This document shows positions 1-8,756 of a stretch of DNA of 64,000 nt, in pieces. The stretch lies in NCBI RefSeq assembly GCF_029360585.1, contig NZ_JAQZSJ010000009.1:1-64000 (forward strand), in the 5' to 3' direction. How positions within the stretch are numbered: the stretch's first letter is position 1; the number at the start of each line of letters is the position of its first letter. Under the pieces are notes generated by a model. The model was not told where the DNA came from and ran no database searches. It saw only the letters and a program-made list of their open reading frames with translations. A program made the position numbers and the translations under genes. Origin of the DNA: Cohnella caldifontis (GTDB lineage: Bacteria; Bacillota; Bacilli; Paenibacillales; Paenibacillaceae).

Positions 1-562
1 TTGGCGCGAGACTTCGGGCAAATTAGTGGATCACATACGCTATTCCGGGGTTGGTGCGAGACTTCTGGCAAAATAGTGGATCACATACGCTATTCGGGGG
101 TTGGTGCGGGACTTCGGGCAAAATAGCGGATCACATACGCGATGCGGGGGGTGGTGCGCGACTTCGGGCAAAATAGCGGATCACATACGCGATGCGGGGG
201 GTGGTGCGCGACTTCGGGCAAAATAGCGGATCACATACGCGATGCGGGGGGTGGTGCGCGACTTCGGGCAAAATAGCGGATCACATACGCGATGCGGGGG
301 GTGGTGCGCGACTTCGGGCAAAATAGCGGATCACATACGCGATGCGGGGGGTGGTGCGCGACTTCGGGCAAAATAGCGGATCACATACGCTCTTCGGGGG
401 TTGGTGCGAGACTTCGGGCAAAATAGCGGATCACATACGCTATTTGGGGGATGGTGCGAGACTTCGGGCAAAATAGCGGATCACATACGCTATTCGGGGG
501 TTGGTGCGAGACTTCGGGCAAAATAGCGGATCACATACGCTATTCGGGGGTTGGTGCGAGAC
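1..562. repeat. Tandem array of a 50-bp repeat (11 full units plus a 12-bp stub)
   Basis: Eleven head-to-tail units start at 1, 51, 101 and so on to 501, with an exact 50-bp period and no spacers. A final partial unit at 551-562 breaks off into unique sequence. The array probably continues upstream of the window. Each unit contains the words GGTGCGAGACTTCGGGCAAA and GCGGATCACATACGC. Units 4-7 (151-350) are identical and differ from the outer units (gtggtgcgcg and gatgcggggg instead of ttggtgcgag and tattcggggg), which suggests local homogenisation. In units with CGCTATT, the arms AATAGCG and CGCTATT could pair across a 9-nt loop; the central variant keeps only three of those pairs. The period is not a multiple of three, so no repeat protein is encoded. 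Confidence 0.95.
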
Positions 563-572
563 AACGCGAAGA

Positions 573-604
573 CCCCCGCGTCCGTTATGGAATGCGGGGG
601 GTTT
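573..604. terminator. GC-rich stem-loop after hrpB
   Basis: CCCCCGC (573-579) can pair with GCGGGGG (594-600) across a 14-nt loop. It lies between the repeat array and the end of the minus-strand hrpB gene. Only a short T-run (gttt on the plus strand) follows, so a terminator role is a guess. Confidence 0.3.
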
Positions 605-725
605 AACATGTCACGCTTGCGGGCGGATATGAATCGGCTACATTCCAATCTCGCTTCTGCTGAGTCCAAGTCTCGTCTCGGCTGCGTCCGGGTCCAGCTT
701 ACGCCCGGCTCTGACGATTCCCGGC

Positions 726-3245
726 CTAAGTCCGAGGCTTAGCCCTCCGGGTGGCGGGCGCTTCCAGCGGGTTGTCGGGCCAGTAATGCTTGGGGTAGCG
801 GCCCCGCAGGTCCTTGCGGACCTCGAAATAGGCGCCTTGCCAGAAGCTGGCCAAATCCCGCGTCACCTGCACCGGGCGCTGGGCCGGCGACAGCAGCCGC
901 AAGGTCAGCGGCACCCGACCACCCGCGATCCGCGGCGTGTCGGACTGCCCGAACATCTCCTGCAGACGCACGTCGAGAGCCGGCGCGTCCGGGTCCGAGT
1001 AGTCGATCGGCAGCCGCGAACCGCTCGGCACCGTCCAATGGGTCGGAGCAAGCCGGTCCATCTCCCGCCGCTGCTCCCAAGTCAGCAAGGTCTCGAGCGC
1101 CGACTTCAGATCCAGCCGCTGCAGATCGGCCAGGCTTCTCATGCCTTCCGCGGAAGGAGCCAACCAATCCTCCAGCGCCGCAGCCAGCGCTTCGTCCGAC
1201 AAATCCGGCCAAGACGGATCGCTTCGGCGCAGGAAAACCGCGCGCTCCTGGTATTGCCGGGCCGCCTTCGACCAAGGCAACGCCTCCAGCCCGACTGCCC
1301 GGACACCCTCCAGCAAGGCCGCGGTCACCGCTTCGGCCGGCGGCGACGCCAACGGCCGCTCTTCCAGCAGCAAAGCGCCCAGCTTGCGCCGGACGCGGGC
1401 CCGGACCGCCTTGACGCCGGCATCCCATGATACCGTCCGCTCCTCCGTAACGGCTTCGGGAAAATGCTGAAGCAGATCCGCCAACGACACCGGAGCGGCC
1501 AGCCGGATGCGCGCTTCCGCACCGGCGTCTTCCACGTCCGCCGCCGCGATCCATTCGGCGCCGGCCGGCGGGGAATCGCCCGGCAGCGCCGCGCCGCGTC
1601 CGCCGCTGAGCAAATACTTGCCGTTCTCCCGGCTCCGGCCGATCCGGTCCGGATAGGCGAACGCCAGCAGCAAGCCGCAAGCCAAGTCCGACTGCCCCGG
1701 AGTGCCGCCCCCGCCGTCCCGTCGACCCGCAACGCCGCATTCCCTTTTCAACCGCGCGGCTTCTTCCCTCAGCCGGCGTCGAACGGCCTCATCCATGGCG
1801 AGCGGTCCTTGCCCGTGCAGAGCTTCCAGCCGATGGCGAAAATCGGCGTCCGCCGCCCCTCCGCCGGCGACCGGCCGTCCTTCTCCGAGCAATACCGCCG
1901 TTTCGCACGCCAAGTCTCCATAGCCGAGCGGCAACGCGCGCAAGATCATATGGGCCAGCCGGGGATGCAACCCGAACGCGGCCATCCGCCTGCCATGGGC
2001 CGTGACCGTGCCGTCCGCCCCAAGCGCGCCCAGCGAAGCCAGCAGCTCCCGGGCCTGCTGCACGGCCGGCGCGGGCGGCGGATCGAGCCAGCGCAGTTCC
2101 TGCGGATCCGGCGTTCCCCAAACGGCCAGCTCCAGCACCAGCGGAGCGAGATCGGCCTCGCGGATTTCCGGAACGTTCGCGGGCGGCAGCCGCCGCTGCT
2201 CTTCCTCGCTCCACAAGCGATAGCACGCCCCGGGCTGAAGGCGTCCCGCCCGGCCCCGGCGCTGATCCGCGGACGCCGCCGACACCGCCGCCGTCTCCAG
2301 CCGGGCCATGCCCGTACGGGGCGAAAAGCGGGATACCCGGGACAAGCCGCCGTCGATGACGACCGTGATCCCTTCGACGGTCAAGCTCGTTTCCGCCACG
2401 GAGGTCGACAGCACGATCTTGCGCTCTCCCTCCGCGGAAGGCGCCAAAGCGCGGTCCTGCTCCTCCGGCGGCAGGCTTCCGTGCAGAGGGAAAATCCGCA
2501 CGGACGCCCCGGACCGCGTCCCGAGCACGGCCCTAAGCCTGCGCTCCGCGGCGCGGATTTCCGCCATTCCCGGCAAAAACGCGAGCACGTCTCCTTCCCG
2601 TTCCCGCAGCGCTTCCTCCACGACCGGCAGAAGGGCTTCGTCCACAGGCATCCCCGCCCGCGCGGGCGGCCGGTACAGCGTCTCCACGGAATATTGGCGT
2701 CCCGCGCTTTCGATCACCGGCGCGTCTCCCAGCAGGCGGGCGACCGGTTCGGCTTCGATCGTGGCGCTCATGACGAGAAGCCGCAAATCGTCCCGCAGCA
2801 GCTCCCTCGTCTGCAAGCAGAGCGCGAGGCCCAGGTCGGCCTGCAGGCTCCGTTCATGGAATTCGTCGAAAATGACCAGCCCGACGTCCGTCAGGCCCGG
2901 ATCGTCCTGCAGCATCCGGGTCAGCACGCCTTCGGTCACGACCTCGACGCGGGTTTGCGGGCCGGCCTTCGTGTCCATCCGCACCCGATAGCCGACCGTT
3001 CCGCCGACCGGTTCCCCCAGCAAGGCCGACATGAACCGGGCCGCGCTCCGCGCGGCAAGCCGCCTCGGCTCCAGCATCACGATTTTGCGGCCGGCCAGCC
3101 AGGGCTCGTCCAGCAGCGCGAGCGGCACGCGCGTCGTCTTGCCCGCGCCCGGCGCCGCGACGAGCACGGCGCTTCGCGCTCCCGCGAGCGCCTCCTTCAG
3201 CCGCGGCAAGGCGGACTCCACCGGCAGTTCCTTCGTCACCTTCAT
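726..3245 (-). CDS. hrpB: ATP-dependent RNA helicase HrpB
   Basis: DExH-box helicase of the HrpB family, 839 residues, a usual length for the family; it is expected to act on RNA in the cytoplasm, but its substrate is not known. Visible motifs are Walker A GAGKTT (residues 33-38), the DEFH box in FDEFHERS (127-130), the SAT motif, STSVAETSLTVEG and QRRGRAGR (motif VI), followed by the long HrpB C-terminal region. The frame stays open 24 codons further upstream, but the ATG at 3245 was chosen because it sits just after GGAGG and gives an N-terminus like other HrpB proteins (MKVTKELPVESALPRL); the SD spacing is very short, so a start at 3284 or 3317 is possible. It is the last gene of a minus-strand run with the SDR and MFS genes. 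Confidence 0.93.
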   Translation of the reverse strand: MKVTKELPVESALPRLKEALAGARSAVLVAAPGAGKTTRVPLALLDEPWLAGRKIVMLEPRRLAARSAARFMSALLGEPVGGTVGYRVRMDTKAGPQTRVEVVTEGVLTRMLQDDPGLTDVGLVIFDEFHERSLQADLGLALCLQTRELLRDDLRLLVMSATIEAEPVARLLGDAPVIESAGRQYSVETLYRPPARAGMPVDEALLPVVEEALREREGDVLAFLPGMAEIRAAERRLRAVLGTRSGASVRIFPLHGSLPPEEQDRALAPSAEGERKIVLSTSVAETSLTVEGITVVIDGGLSRVSRFSPRTGMARLETAAVSAASADQRRGRAGRLQPGACYRLWSEEEQRRLPPANVPEIREADLAPLVLELAVWGTPDPQELRWLDPPPAPAVQQARELLASLGALGADGTVTAHGRRMAAFGLHPRLAHMILRALPLGYGDLACETAVLLGEGRPVAGGGAADADFRHRLEALHGQGPLAMDEAVRRRLREEAARLKRECGVAGRRDGGGGTPGQSDLACGLLLAFAYPDRIGRSRENGKYLLSGGRGAALPGDSPPAGAEWIAAADVEDAGAEARIRLAAPVSLADLLQHFPEAVTEERTVSWDAGVKAVRARVRRKLGALLLEERPLASPPAEAVTAALLEGVRAVGLEALPWSKAARQYQERAVFLRRSDPSWPDLSDEALAAALEDWLAPSAEGMRSLADLQRLDLKSALETLLTWEQRREMDRLAPTHWTVPSGSRLPIDYSDPDAPALDVRLQEMFGQSDTPRIAGGRVPLTLRLLSPAQRPVQVTRDLASFWQGAYFEVRKDLRGRYPKHYWPDNPLEAPATRRAKPRT

Positions 3246-3329
3246 GCCTCCGTCTTCGAGCGTATGCTGCATCCAGCTTACCATTTTCCCGGAGTGACGG
3301 AAACCGCCCCCATTCAAGGGGCAAGTGTC

Positions 3330-4187
3330 TCAATTGCCGATCGCTTGCGCGAAACCGGACCTCCAGGTCGGAAACAGAGGCTTCCATCCGTACGCGTTCC
3401 GCGCCTTGGCATTCGAGGCGCCGCGCTCCCATGCCTGCCTTCCCGGCTGATATTCCGGAGCGGGGGCCTTCAGGACCTCGGCATAGATCGGCAGCCACTC
3501 GGTACCCGCGGCAGGCTCGTCATCCGCGACGTTCACCGGTCCGTCCGGCCAATCCAGCGCCAGCAAGGCCGCGTTCGCGGCATCCTCCACATGCAGGAAT
3601 GACCGGACCCCGTCGGTGGCCGGCAACTCGCGGTTCCGTACGCTTTCCGCTACCGTACCCCCGGCTTCGTACCAGGTGCCGGGTCCGTAAAGCATCCCGT
3701 ATCGAAGAATAACGGAATGGGGCATTTCGGCCACCGCGTTCTCCAGCGCCGCGACGCCGTCGATCGTTCGTTTCCTGGGACTGGTGGCGCCCAGGTCAAG
3801 CGGAACGTCTTCCGTCGCGGGAACCTCTCCGGGCTCGTAGGCCCAGGCGATGCTTTGCGCGATCATCCGCTTCACGCCCGCGGCTCGTGCCGCATACACC
3901 AAATGGCGGGTTCCCTCGATCCGAATCCTGGCGTTCTCTTCCAAATTCCATTCGCCGAGCGAAGTCAACTGATGGATGACGACATCCGGCCGGACGTCCG
4001 CGACTGCCGCCCGCACCCCGTCCCGGTCGTACGCGTCGGCGACGACGGCCTTCGCGCCGAACGCGCGGATGAGCTCCCCGCGCTCGGCCGCATGCGTCAT
4101 GCCGACCACTTCGTGGCCCGCCTGCACCAGCTTGGGCAGCAGCAACCGGCCGATCGCTCCCGTGGCGCCTGCGACAAAGATTTTCAT
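3330..4187 (-). CDS. NAD(P)-dependent epimerase/dehydratase (extended SDR)
   Basis: 285-residue nucleotide-sugar-epimerase-like oxidoreductase. The N-terminus MKIFVAGATGAIGRLLLPKL carries the Rossmann glycine motif GATGAIG, and a hydrophobic beta-4 segment DVVIHQLTSL follows. The usual active-site YxxxK is not obvious, so it may be an atypical member that binds rather than converts a nucleotide sugar or flavonoid-like substrate. The ATG at 4187 is preceded by GAGGAGG with 8-9 nt spacing, which is better than the upstream in-frame ATG at 4205. It lies 55 bp after the MFS transporter gene on the same strand and is probably cotranscribed with it. The substrate is unknown. Confidence 0.85.
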   Translation of the reverse strand: MKIFVAGATGAIGRLLLPKLVQAGHEVVGMTHAAERGELIRAFGAKAVVADAYDRDGVRAAVADVRPDVVIHQLTSLGEWNLEENARIRIEGTRHLVYAARAAGVKRMIAQSIAWAYEPGEVPATEDVPLDLGATSPRKRTIDGVAALENAVAEMPHSVILRYGMLYGPGTWYEAGGTVAESVRNRELPATDGVRSFLHVEDAANAALLALDWPDGPVNVADDEPAAGTEWLPIYAEVLKAPAPEYQPGRQAWERGASNAKARNAYGWKPLFPTWRSGFAQAIGN

Positions 4188-4242
4188 ATCCGATAGCCTC
4201 CTCATGGAATAACATCCGGAATCGCAGTCGGAATTCCGGTTT

Positions 4243-5442
4243 TTACGCGGCGGAGCGGACCGCCGGTTTCGCGCTTTGCCGAACGATCCGGCATTGGACG
4301 ATCATCAGCGCCAGCATGACGGCGATCAACCCCAGCTCCGCCTCGCCGAAGGAAAGCGACGCGTCGTGCGTCCACCCTACCCAGATCGGTCCCGCGGCGG
4401 CGATCAAATATCCCGCCGATTGCGTCATCGCCGCCCAAGAGACGGCCTCCCGCGGATTCGACGCCGCATCGATGGGAAGCAAGGTGCCGAGAGCGAACAG
4501 CATTCCGGAGCCCAATCCGCATATCAGTACGGCTAACCAGAGACACGCCGGGCATACGATCAGGATAAGCCCGGCTAACACCAGGATTGACGCGGCAAGC
4601 AGCCATGTCAAGCGGGAAGGGTATCGCCGCAGCAGCATCTGCAGGATCCATCCGCTCGGAATTTGGATCACGGAGAATACCGTGAAAAGCGTCCCGGCGT
4701 AGAGGCGGGAAGCGCCCGCGCTCTGGAGCATCGGCGGCAGCCATGCGAGCAACGAATAAAAGACGAGCGCCATCAGCCCGAAATGGATGGTGAGCAGCCA
4801 AGCTTTCGCGTTGCTCCACGGCAGCTTCTGCACGGGAGGTCCGACAGCCGGCTTTGACGGTTCTTCGGCCTGCCGCCCGATCGCGCCGAACCAGACCGGA
4901 ACGGCTGCGAGAGCGAGAAGGGCCCATAGGGCAAGCGCCGTTTGCCAGGAATGGAGTTTCGATTGCACCGGAGCGGACAAGCCGGCGCCTAAAGCCGCCC
5001 CCGACGACAGCGCCATGGCGTAGACGGCGGTCATCATCGGGGCGTTGCGGGGGCCGGCTTTTTTGATGATTCCGGACAACAGCGGGCCCATTACGGCGAT
5101 GCCGATGCCGGTCAAGCAAGCGGTAGACAGCAGAAGCGGCGGGGAAAACGCGGCCAACCGCAACAGCGTGCCGGCGCCGATCAGGACGAGTGACCAGCCG
5201 ATCACGCGTTCCTGTCCGAAGCGGCTGCCGAGCCCTGCGGAGATCGGCGAGAGAACCGCCATGCAGAGGACCGGGATCGATGTCAGCAAACTGGCGGCGG
5301 ACGCGTTCATCCCCAAATCGCTTCGGATGAGGTCCAGCACGGGAGAGACGGAGCTGATCGCCGGCCTTAAATTCAGCGAGGCGATGAATAGCGCGGCAAT
5401 CAGCCATCCCGCCGAGAGCGGCTTCCCGTTCCCTCGACTCAT
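4243..5442 (-). CDS. MFS transporter, CynX/NimT (YycB-like) family
   Basis: 399-residue integral membrane protein with about 12 hydrophobic segments. The N-terminal LNLRPAISSVSPVLDLIRSDLG and the following G-rich loops are typical of CynX/NimT-type major facilitators, a family linked to small anion uptake (cyanate) or 2-nitroimidazole resistance. The ATG at 5442 has GGAGG 8 nt upstream (5451-5455); the ATG at 5448 and the longer frame to 5508 have worse spacing. It is divergent from the MocR regulator at 5567, and the shared 124-bp region carries two operator-like arms. The MocR protein therefore likely controls this gene. The substrate cannot be read from sequence. Confidence 0.88.
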   Translation of the reverse strand: MSRGNGKPLSAGWLIAALFIASLNLRPAISSVSPVLDLIRSDLGMNASAASLLTSIPVLCMAVLSPISAGLGSRFGQERVIGWSLVLIGAGTLLRLAAFSPPLLLSTACLTGIGIAVMGPLLSGIIKKAGPRNAPMMTAVYAMALSSGAALGAGLSAPVQSKLHSWQTALALWALLALAAVPVWFGAIGRQAEEPSKPAVGPPVQKLPWSNAKAWLLTIHFGLMALVFYSLLAWLPPMLQSAGASRLYAGTLFTVFSVIQIPSGWILQMLLRRYPSRLTWLLAASILVLAGLILIVCPACLWLAVLICGLGSGMLFALGTLLPIDAASNPREAVSWAAMTQSAGYLIAAAGPIWVGWTHDASLSFGEAELGLIAVMLALMIVQCRIVRQSAKPAVRSAA

Positions 5443-5471
5443 GTTCATCACCTCCCCCCTGTTCCGCGGTA

Positions 5472-5500
5472 TTGACATCTTTAGCCTAGCAAAATAAATT
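5472..5500 (+). promoter_or_regulatory. Sigma-A-like promoter of the MocR gene
   Basis: TTGACA (5472-5477), 17-bp spacer and TAAATT (5495-5500) point toward the regulator gene at 5567. The -10 overlaps the first operator arm, which fits autoregulation. Confidence 0.6.
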
Positions 5501-5546
5501 GGTATCATTCAGATCCACTTTCCATCAATTTCGATCATACCAATTT
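5496..5546. promoter_or_regulatory. Inverted operator arms between the MFS and MocR genes
   Basis: AAATTGGTATCAT (5496-5508) and ATCATACCAATTT (5534-5546) form a near-perfect inverted repeat with arm centres 38 bp apart. The core ATACCA word resembles boxes reported for the MocR-family regulator GabR. This is probably the binding site of the adjacent regulator. Confidence 0.6.
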
Positions 5547-5566
5547 CATACGAAGGGACGCGTCGC

Positions 5567-6991
5567 ATGATGAATCGTTCTTCCTCCGGCGCTGCGGAAA
5601 CGAAATCGAAACGAATCTACGACCTGCTGCGGGAACGGATTTTCCAGAACCGATACGCGGCGGGTGACCGGCTTCCTTCGACGAGGGATCTCTCGGGCGA
5701 GCTTGGGGTGTCGCGGTCGACCGTCGTGGAAGTCTACGAGCAGCTCATCGCGGAAGGGTATTTGGAGAGCCGGCCGGGCTCGGGAACCTACGTCGCGAAT
5801 CTGGGAAAACGGCAGCGCTCCGAAGCGTTCCCTCACGCAGCGAAGGAAGACGGCGCTCCGGCCGGGCTTCCGGAAAATCCGGTTCCCTTTCGCGGCATCG
5901 ATTTCCGCCCGAGCTTTCCGGCCCTGGATTCCGTTCCGGTCCGAAAATGGAAGGAAGCCGCCTTAACCGCGCTCGATCAGGCTTCCGCGGCGGATTTCGG
6001 CTACGCTGAAGATCCGGCCGGGAGGGAGGATCTTCGCGTGATCCTGTGCCGGCTGCTGCTGCATTCGAAGGGGATTCGCTGCAAGCCGTCGCAGGTCATC
6101 GTGACTTCCGGCGCGACGCAGGCGATCGCCCTGCTGTGCCGGCTATTGTTGCAGCCCGGCGACGTCGTCGCCACGGAGGATCCGATGGCTCCTTTCATCC
6201 GGCAAATCTTCGTGTCTACCGGCGCGGAGCTCCTCCCGGTTCCCGTGGACGAACACGGCTTGCGCGTCGAGGAACTGCCGGCGACTCCGAGGCCGAAGTG
6301 CGTGTACGTCACGCCTTCGCATCAATTTCCCCTGGGCGGCATTCTCTCCATCGGGAGGCGTTTTCAGCTTCTGGAGTACGCCCGGCAGACCGGCTGTTAT
6401 GTGATCGAAGACGATTACGACAGCGATTTCCGCTATGAAGGCATGCCGATTCACGCGCTGAGGGAGCTGGACGAGGAACGCGTCGTCTACGTCGGAACGT
6501 TCAGCAAAACGTTGTTCCCCGCCCTGCGGATCGGTTACATGATCGTTCCGCATCATTTGCTCGACCCGCTTCTTCGGCTGAAGCGTCTGATGGACATGCA
6601 CGGCCCGACTTTGCCGCAAGCCGCCCTCGCGAGATTCATCGCGGAGCGGCATTTCGAACGCCATGTCGCCCGCATGAAGCGCGTCTACGGCAAAAAACGG
6701 AGCCTTCTCATCGCTTGCCTGCGGGATACGTTCGGAAACGGGGTCCGAATATCGGGGGATGCGGCGGGCTTGCATCTGATCGCGGAATGGCCGGACTGCC
6801 GGTTCGACTCCCGGACGGTTGCGCTGCTGGAGCGGCAGCAGATCCGAATTTACCCTGCGGAGAGATACGCGATCGTCCGGGGGAAGCATGAAAACCGGCT
6901 CGTCATGGGGTTCGGCAACTTGGCGGAATCGCAAGTAGAAGAGGGAGTGCGGGCGATCGCGGAAATCGGACCGGGGATCATTCGGCGATAA
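5567..6991 (+). CDS. MocR/PdxR-family transcriptional regulator with aminotransferase-like domain
   Basis: 474 residues, the normal size of MocR regulators. Residues 14-80 form a GntR winged helix (GDRLPSTRDLSGELGVSRST, then EGYLESRPGSGTYV). A type-I fold PLP domain follows with ITSGATQAIALL-like sequence (VTSGATQ), the EDDYDSDFRY segment and the PLP lysine in FSKTLFPALR (about K314). Such proteins bind PLP, often with an amino acid or amine ligand, and activate or repress a neighbouring gene while repressing themselves. It is divergent from the MFS gene. It starts at the first of two adjacent ATGs with AAGGGA upstream. The effector is unknown. Confidence 0.9.
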   Translation: MMNRSSSGAAETKSKRIYDLLRERIFQNRYAAGDRLPSTRDLSGELGVSRSTVVEVYEQLIAEGYLESRPGSGTYVANLGKRQRSEAFPHAAKEDGAPAGLPENPVPFRGIDFRPSFPALDSVPVRKWKEAALTALDQASAADFGYAEDPAGREDLRVILCRLLLHSKGIRCKPSQVIVTSGATQAIALLCRLLLQPGDVVATEDPMAPFIRQIFVSTGAELLPVPVDEHGLRVEELPATPRPKCVYVTPSHQFPLGGILSIGRRFQLLEYARQTGCYVIEDDYDSDFRYEGMPIHALRELDEERVVYVGTFSKTLFPALRIGYMIVPHHLLDPLLRLKRLMDMHGPTLPQAALARFIAERHFERHVARMKRVYGKKRSLLIACLRDTFGNGVRISGDAAGLHLIAEWPDCRFDSRTVALLERQQIRIYPAERYAIVRGKHENRLVMGFGNLAESQVEEGVRAIAEIGPGIIRR

Positions 6992-7499
6992 AATTTCGCA
7001 ACAATTCGGCCACCTGTGCGAAGACGGCTGGGAGAAAGAAATCATCACGAGACATGTCTGGCACCTAAGCAAGGAGTGGGTAAGTGCCCGCGACCTGCCA
7101 AAACATTAAGAAGATCGCCAATATCCTGGCCAAGAAGGCTGGATGATCGGCGATCTGCTTCATTTCATGCTCGAATACGGGTTTCTTCCCGTTCCGATCA
7201 TGAATCAAAAACAAAATTCGTCAACAATCTGAACTCCATCGAAGGTCTTTCGAAGACGAGCGACCGCGTTAAGCCGAAGTTTTTCCAAGTACGAAAAGTT
7301 GTTTGCGCTATATTCCCTCAGTGAACTTAAACTTTCCGCATCGTTGAAAAAGGCCGCCCCCGCCCTCTCCCCGCGCTCCGCGGGGAAAGGAGCGGAAAGC
7401 GGCTCCTGCTCGTATTTAGCTCATGCTCCTAATCGCTCCTGCCCGCAATTAGGGAGCATGCGAAAATCGGCTTCCCATTCCGGCGTACGCCGCCAACGA
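6992..7499. other. 508-bp intergenic region with a gene remnant and inverted repeats
   Basis: No intact gene was found. The region holds the minus-strand gene remnant at 7065-7350, a perfect 8-bp stem TCCCCGCG/CGCGGGGA (7368-7375, 7379-7386) and an inverted repeat with arms CATGCTCCTAAT (7422-7433) and ATTAGGGAGCATG (7448-7460). Neither stem has an adjacent T-run on the minus strand, so they are not clear terminators of the mmsB operon. The part around 7090-7330 looks more AT-rich than its surroundings. Confidence 0.5.
7065..7350 (-). pseudogene. Possible degraded coding fragment
   Basis: On the minus strand two protein-like stretches abut in different frames. One ends FDGVQIVDEFCF before a stop at 7205-7207. 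The next frame continues through IHDRNGKKPVFEHEMKQIAD to a stop at 7065-7067. Both are rich in amphipathic helix-like sequence and unlike the GC-driven shadow frames nearby. This looks like a frameshifted remnant of a horizontally acquired gene, but I do not recognise the family. Confidence 0.3.
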
Positions 7500-8711
7500 T
7501 CAGCCTCTTTTCCTGCGCGTGATGACGTCGAAAATGACCGCCGCCGCCAGCACGGCGCCGCGGATCATGTACTGGTAGGAGATGCCGACGCCGAGCAGGT
7601 TCATCCCGCTCGTCAGCGAAGCCATGACGATCGCCCCGATGATGGAGCCGGTCACTTTGCCGACGCCGCCGGCCGCCGACACGCCGCCGACGTACGCGGC
7701 CGCGATCGCATCCAGCTCGAACAGCGTGCCGGCGGTCGTCGTCGCGGATTGCAGGCGGGAGGTGAAAAGAATGCCGGAAAGCGCGGAGAGGAGCCCCATG
7801 GAACCGAACACGATGTACGTAATCTTCTTGACGTTGATTCCGCTGAGGTGCGCTGCTTCCGGATTGCTGCCCACGGCGTAAATGTGCCGCCCGAGCACCG
7901 TTTTGGTCGACAGGAAATGGTACACGAGAACGACGAACACCATGATGACGACCGTCCAGGAGAAGCCGTTGTAGCCGGCGATGATCCAGGTGATGTAAGC
8001 GATGATGGCCGATACGAACACGAGCTTGACCGCGAAAATGCCGCCGGACACGACTTCGAATCCGTATTTCAGCTTGTTCCGGCGGTTGGATACCTCGGAG
8101 AGGATATACAGCACGATCGCGACCACGCCCAAAATCAGCGAGAGCAGGCTGAGCCCGCCGACCGTGGAGATCGCCGGAATGTATCCGTTGCCGATCGCGT
8201 TGAAATCCTCGTCCTTGATGATGATGGTGCCGGTCTTCTCCGTCACGCGCAGCAGCGCGCCGCGGAAAATGAGCATGCCCGCGAGCGAGGCGACGAACGA
8301 CGGTATGCCGAGGGAAGCGACGAGAAAACCGTTGATCATGCCGGCCGCGATGCCGAGCACGAGCACGATCGGGATGATCAGCCATATCGGGACGCCGGCC
8401 TGGGTCAGCAGGATGGCGGCTATCGCCCCCATGAAGCCCGCCGCGAAGCCGACCGACAAGTCGATATGGCGGATGACGATGACCAGCGTCATGCCGACGG
8501 CCAGCACGGCGATGTACCCCGTGGCGTCCAGCAGATTGCTGATGTTGCGGGAAGACATGAACAATCCGTCCGTCAGAATCGAGAAGATGAGCATGATCAC
8601 GAACAAGGCGATATACATGCCGTATTCGCGAATATTGAACTTGACCAGCGATTTCGCCTCTTGGACGAAGTTCGTCTTCGGCTCCATCTTCAACTCATGC
8701 GAAACGTTCAT
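7500..8711 (-). CDS. mmsB: Monosaccharide ABC transporter permease MmsB (GguB/XylH type)
   Basis: 403-residue inner-membrane permease of the CUT2 family. It has about 10-11 hydrophobic segments, the family motif HIDLSVGFAAGFMGA, the cytoplasmic loop GRHIYAVGSNPEAAHLSGIN and the C-terminal FELDAIAAAYVGGVSAAGG. The long insert (about residues 150-235) between these motifs is typical of GguB/XylH-type permeases and not of RbsC. Start ATG at 8711 with AGGAGG 7 nt upstream. It is the last gene of chvE-mmsA-mmsB, 45 bp after mmsA. Confidence 0.93.
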   Translation of the reverse strand: MNVSHELKMEPKTNFVQEAKSLVKFNIREYGMYIALFVIMLIFSILTDGLFMSSRNISNLLDATGYIAVLAVGMTLVIVIRHIDLSVGFAAGFMGAIAAILLTQAGVPIWLIIPIVLVLGIAAGMINGFLVASLGIPSFVASLAGMLIFRGALLRVTEKTGTIIIKDEDFNAIGNGYIPAISTVGGLSLLSLILGVVAIVLYILSEVSNRRNKLKYGFEVVSGGIFAVKLVFVSAIIAYITWIIAGYNGFSWTVVIMVFVVLVYHFLSTKTVLGRHIYAVGSNPEAAHLSGINVKKITYIVFGSMGLLSALSGILFTSRLQSATTTAGTLFELDAIAAAYVGGVSAAGGVGKVTGSIIGAIVMASLTSGMNLLGVGISYQYMIRGAVLAAAVIFDVITRRKRG

Positions 8712-8756
8712 CGGTGCTCCTCCTATGATCGGGAGTCAAACTTTCCCCTATTGCGA

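Noticed and set aside
1..562. CRISPR array
   Set aside because: Units are contiguous at exactly 50 bp with no unique spacers, and no cas gene is in the window.
551..742. 63-codon plus-strand ORF after the repeat array
   Set aside because: It starts inside the last repeat, has no ribosome site, and overlaps the end of hrpB.
1464..3602. 712-codon plus-strand ORF
   Set aside because: Antisense to hrpB; composition is Arg/Pro/Gln-rich shadow coding from a high-GC gene.
7016..7324. 102-codon plus-strand ORF after the MocR gene
   Set aside because: No ribosome site or domain; the minus-strand remnant explains the region better.
7422..7460. Inverted repeat as terminator of the mmsB operon
   Set aside because: Good stem but no T-run on the minus strand; left as an unexplained repeat.
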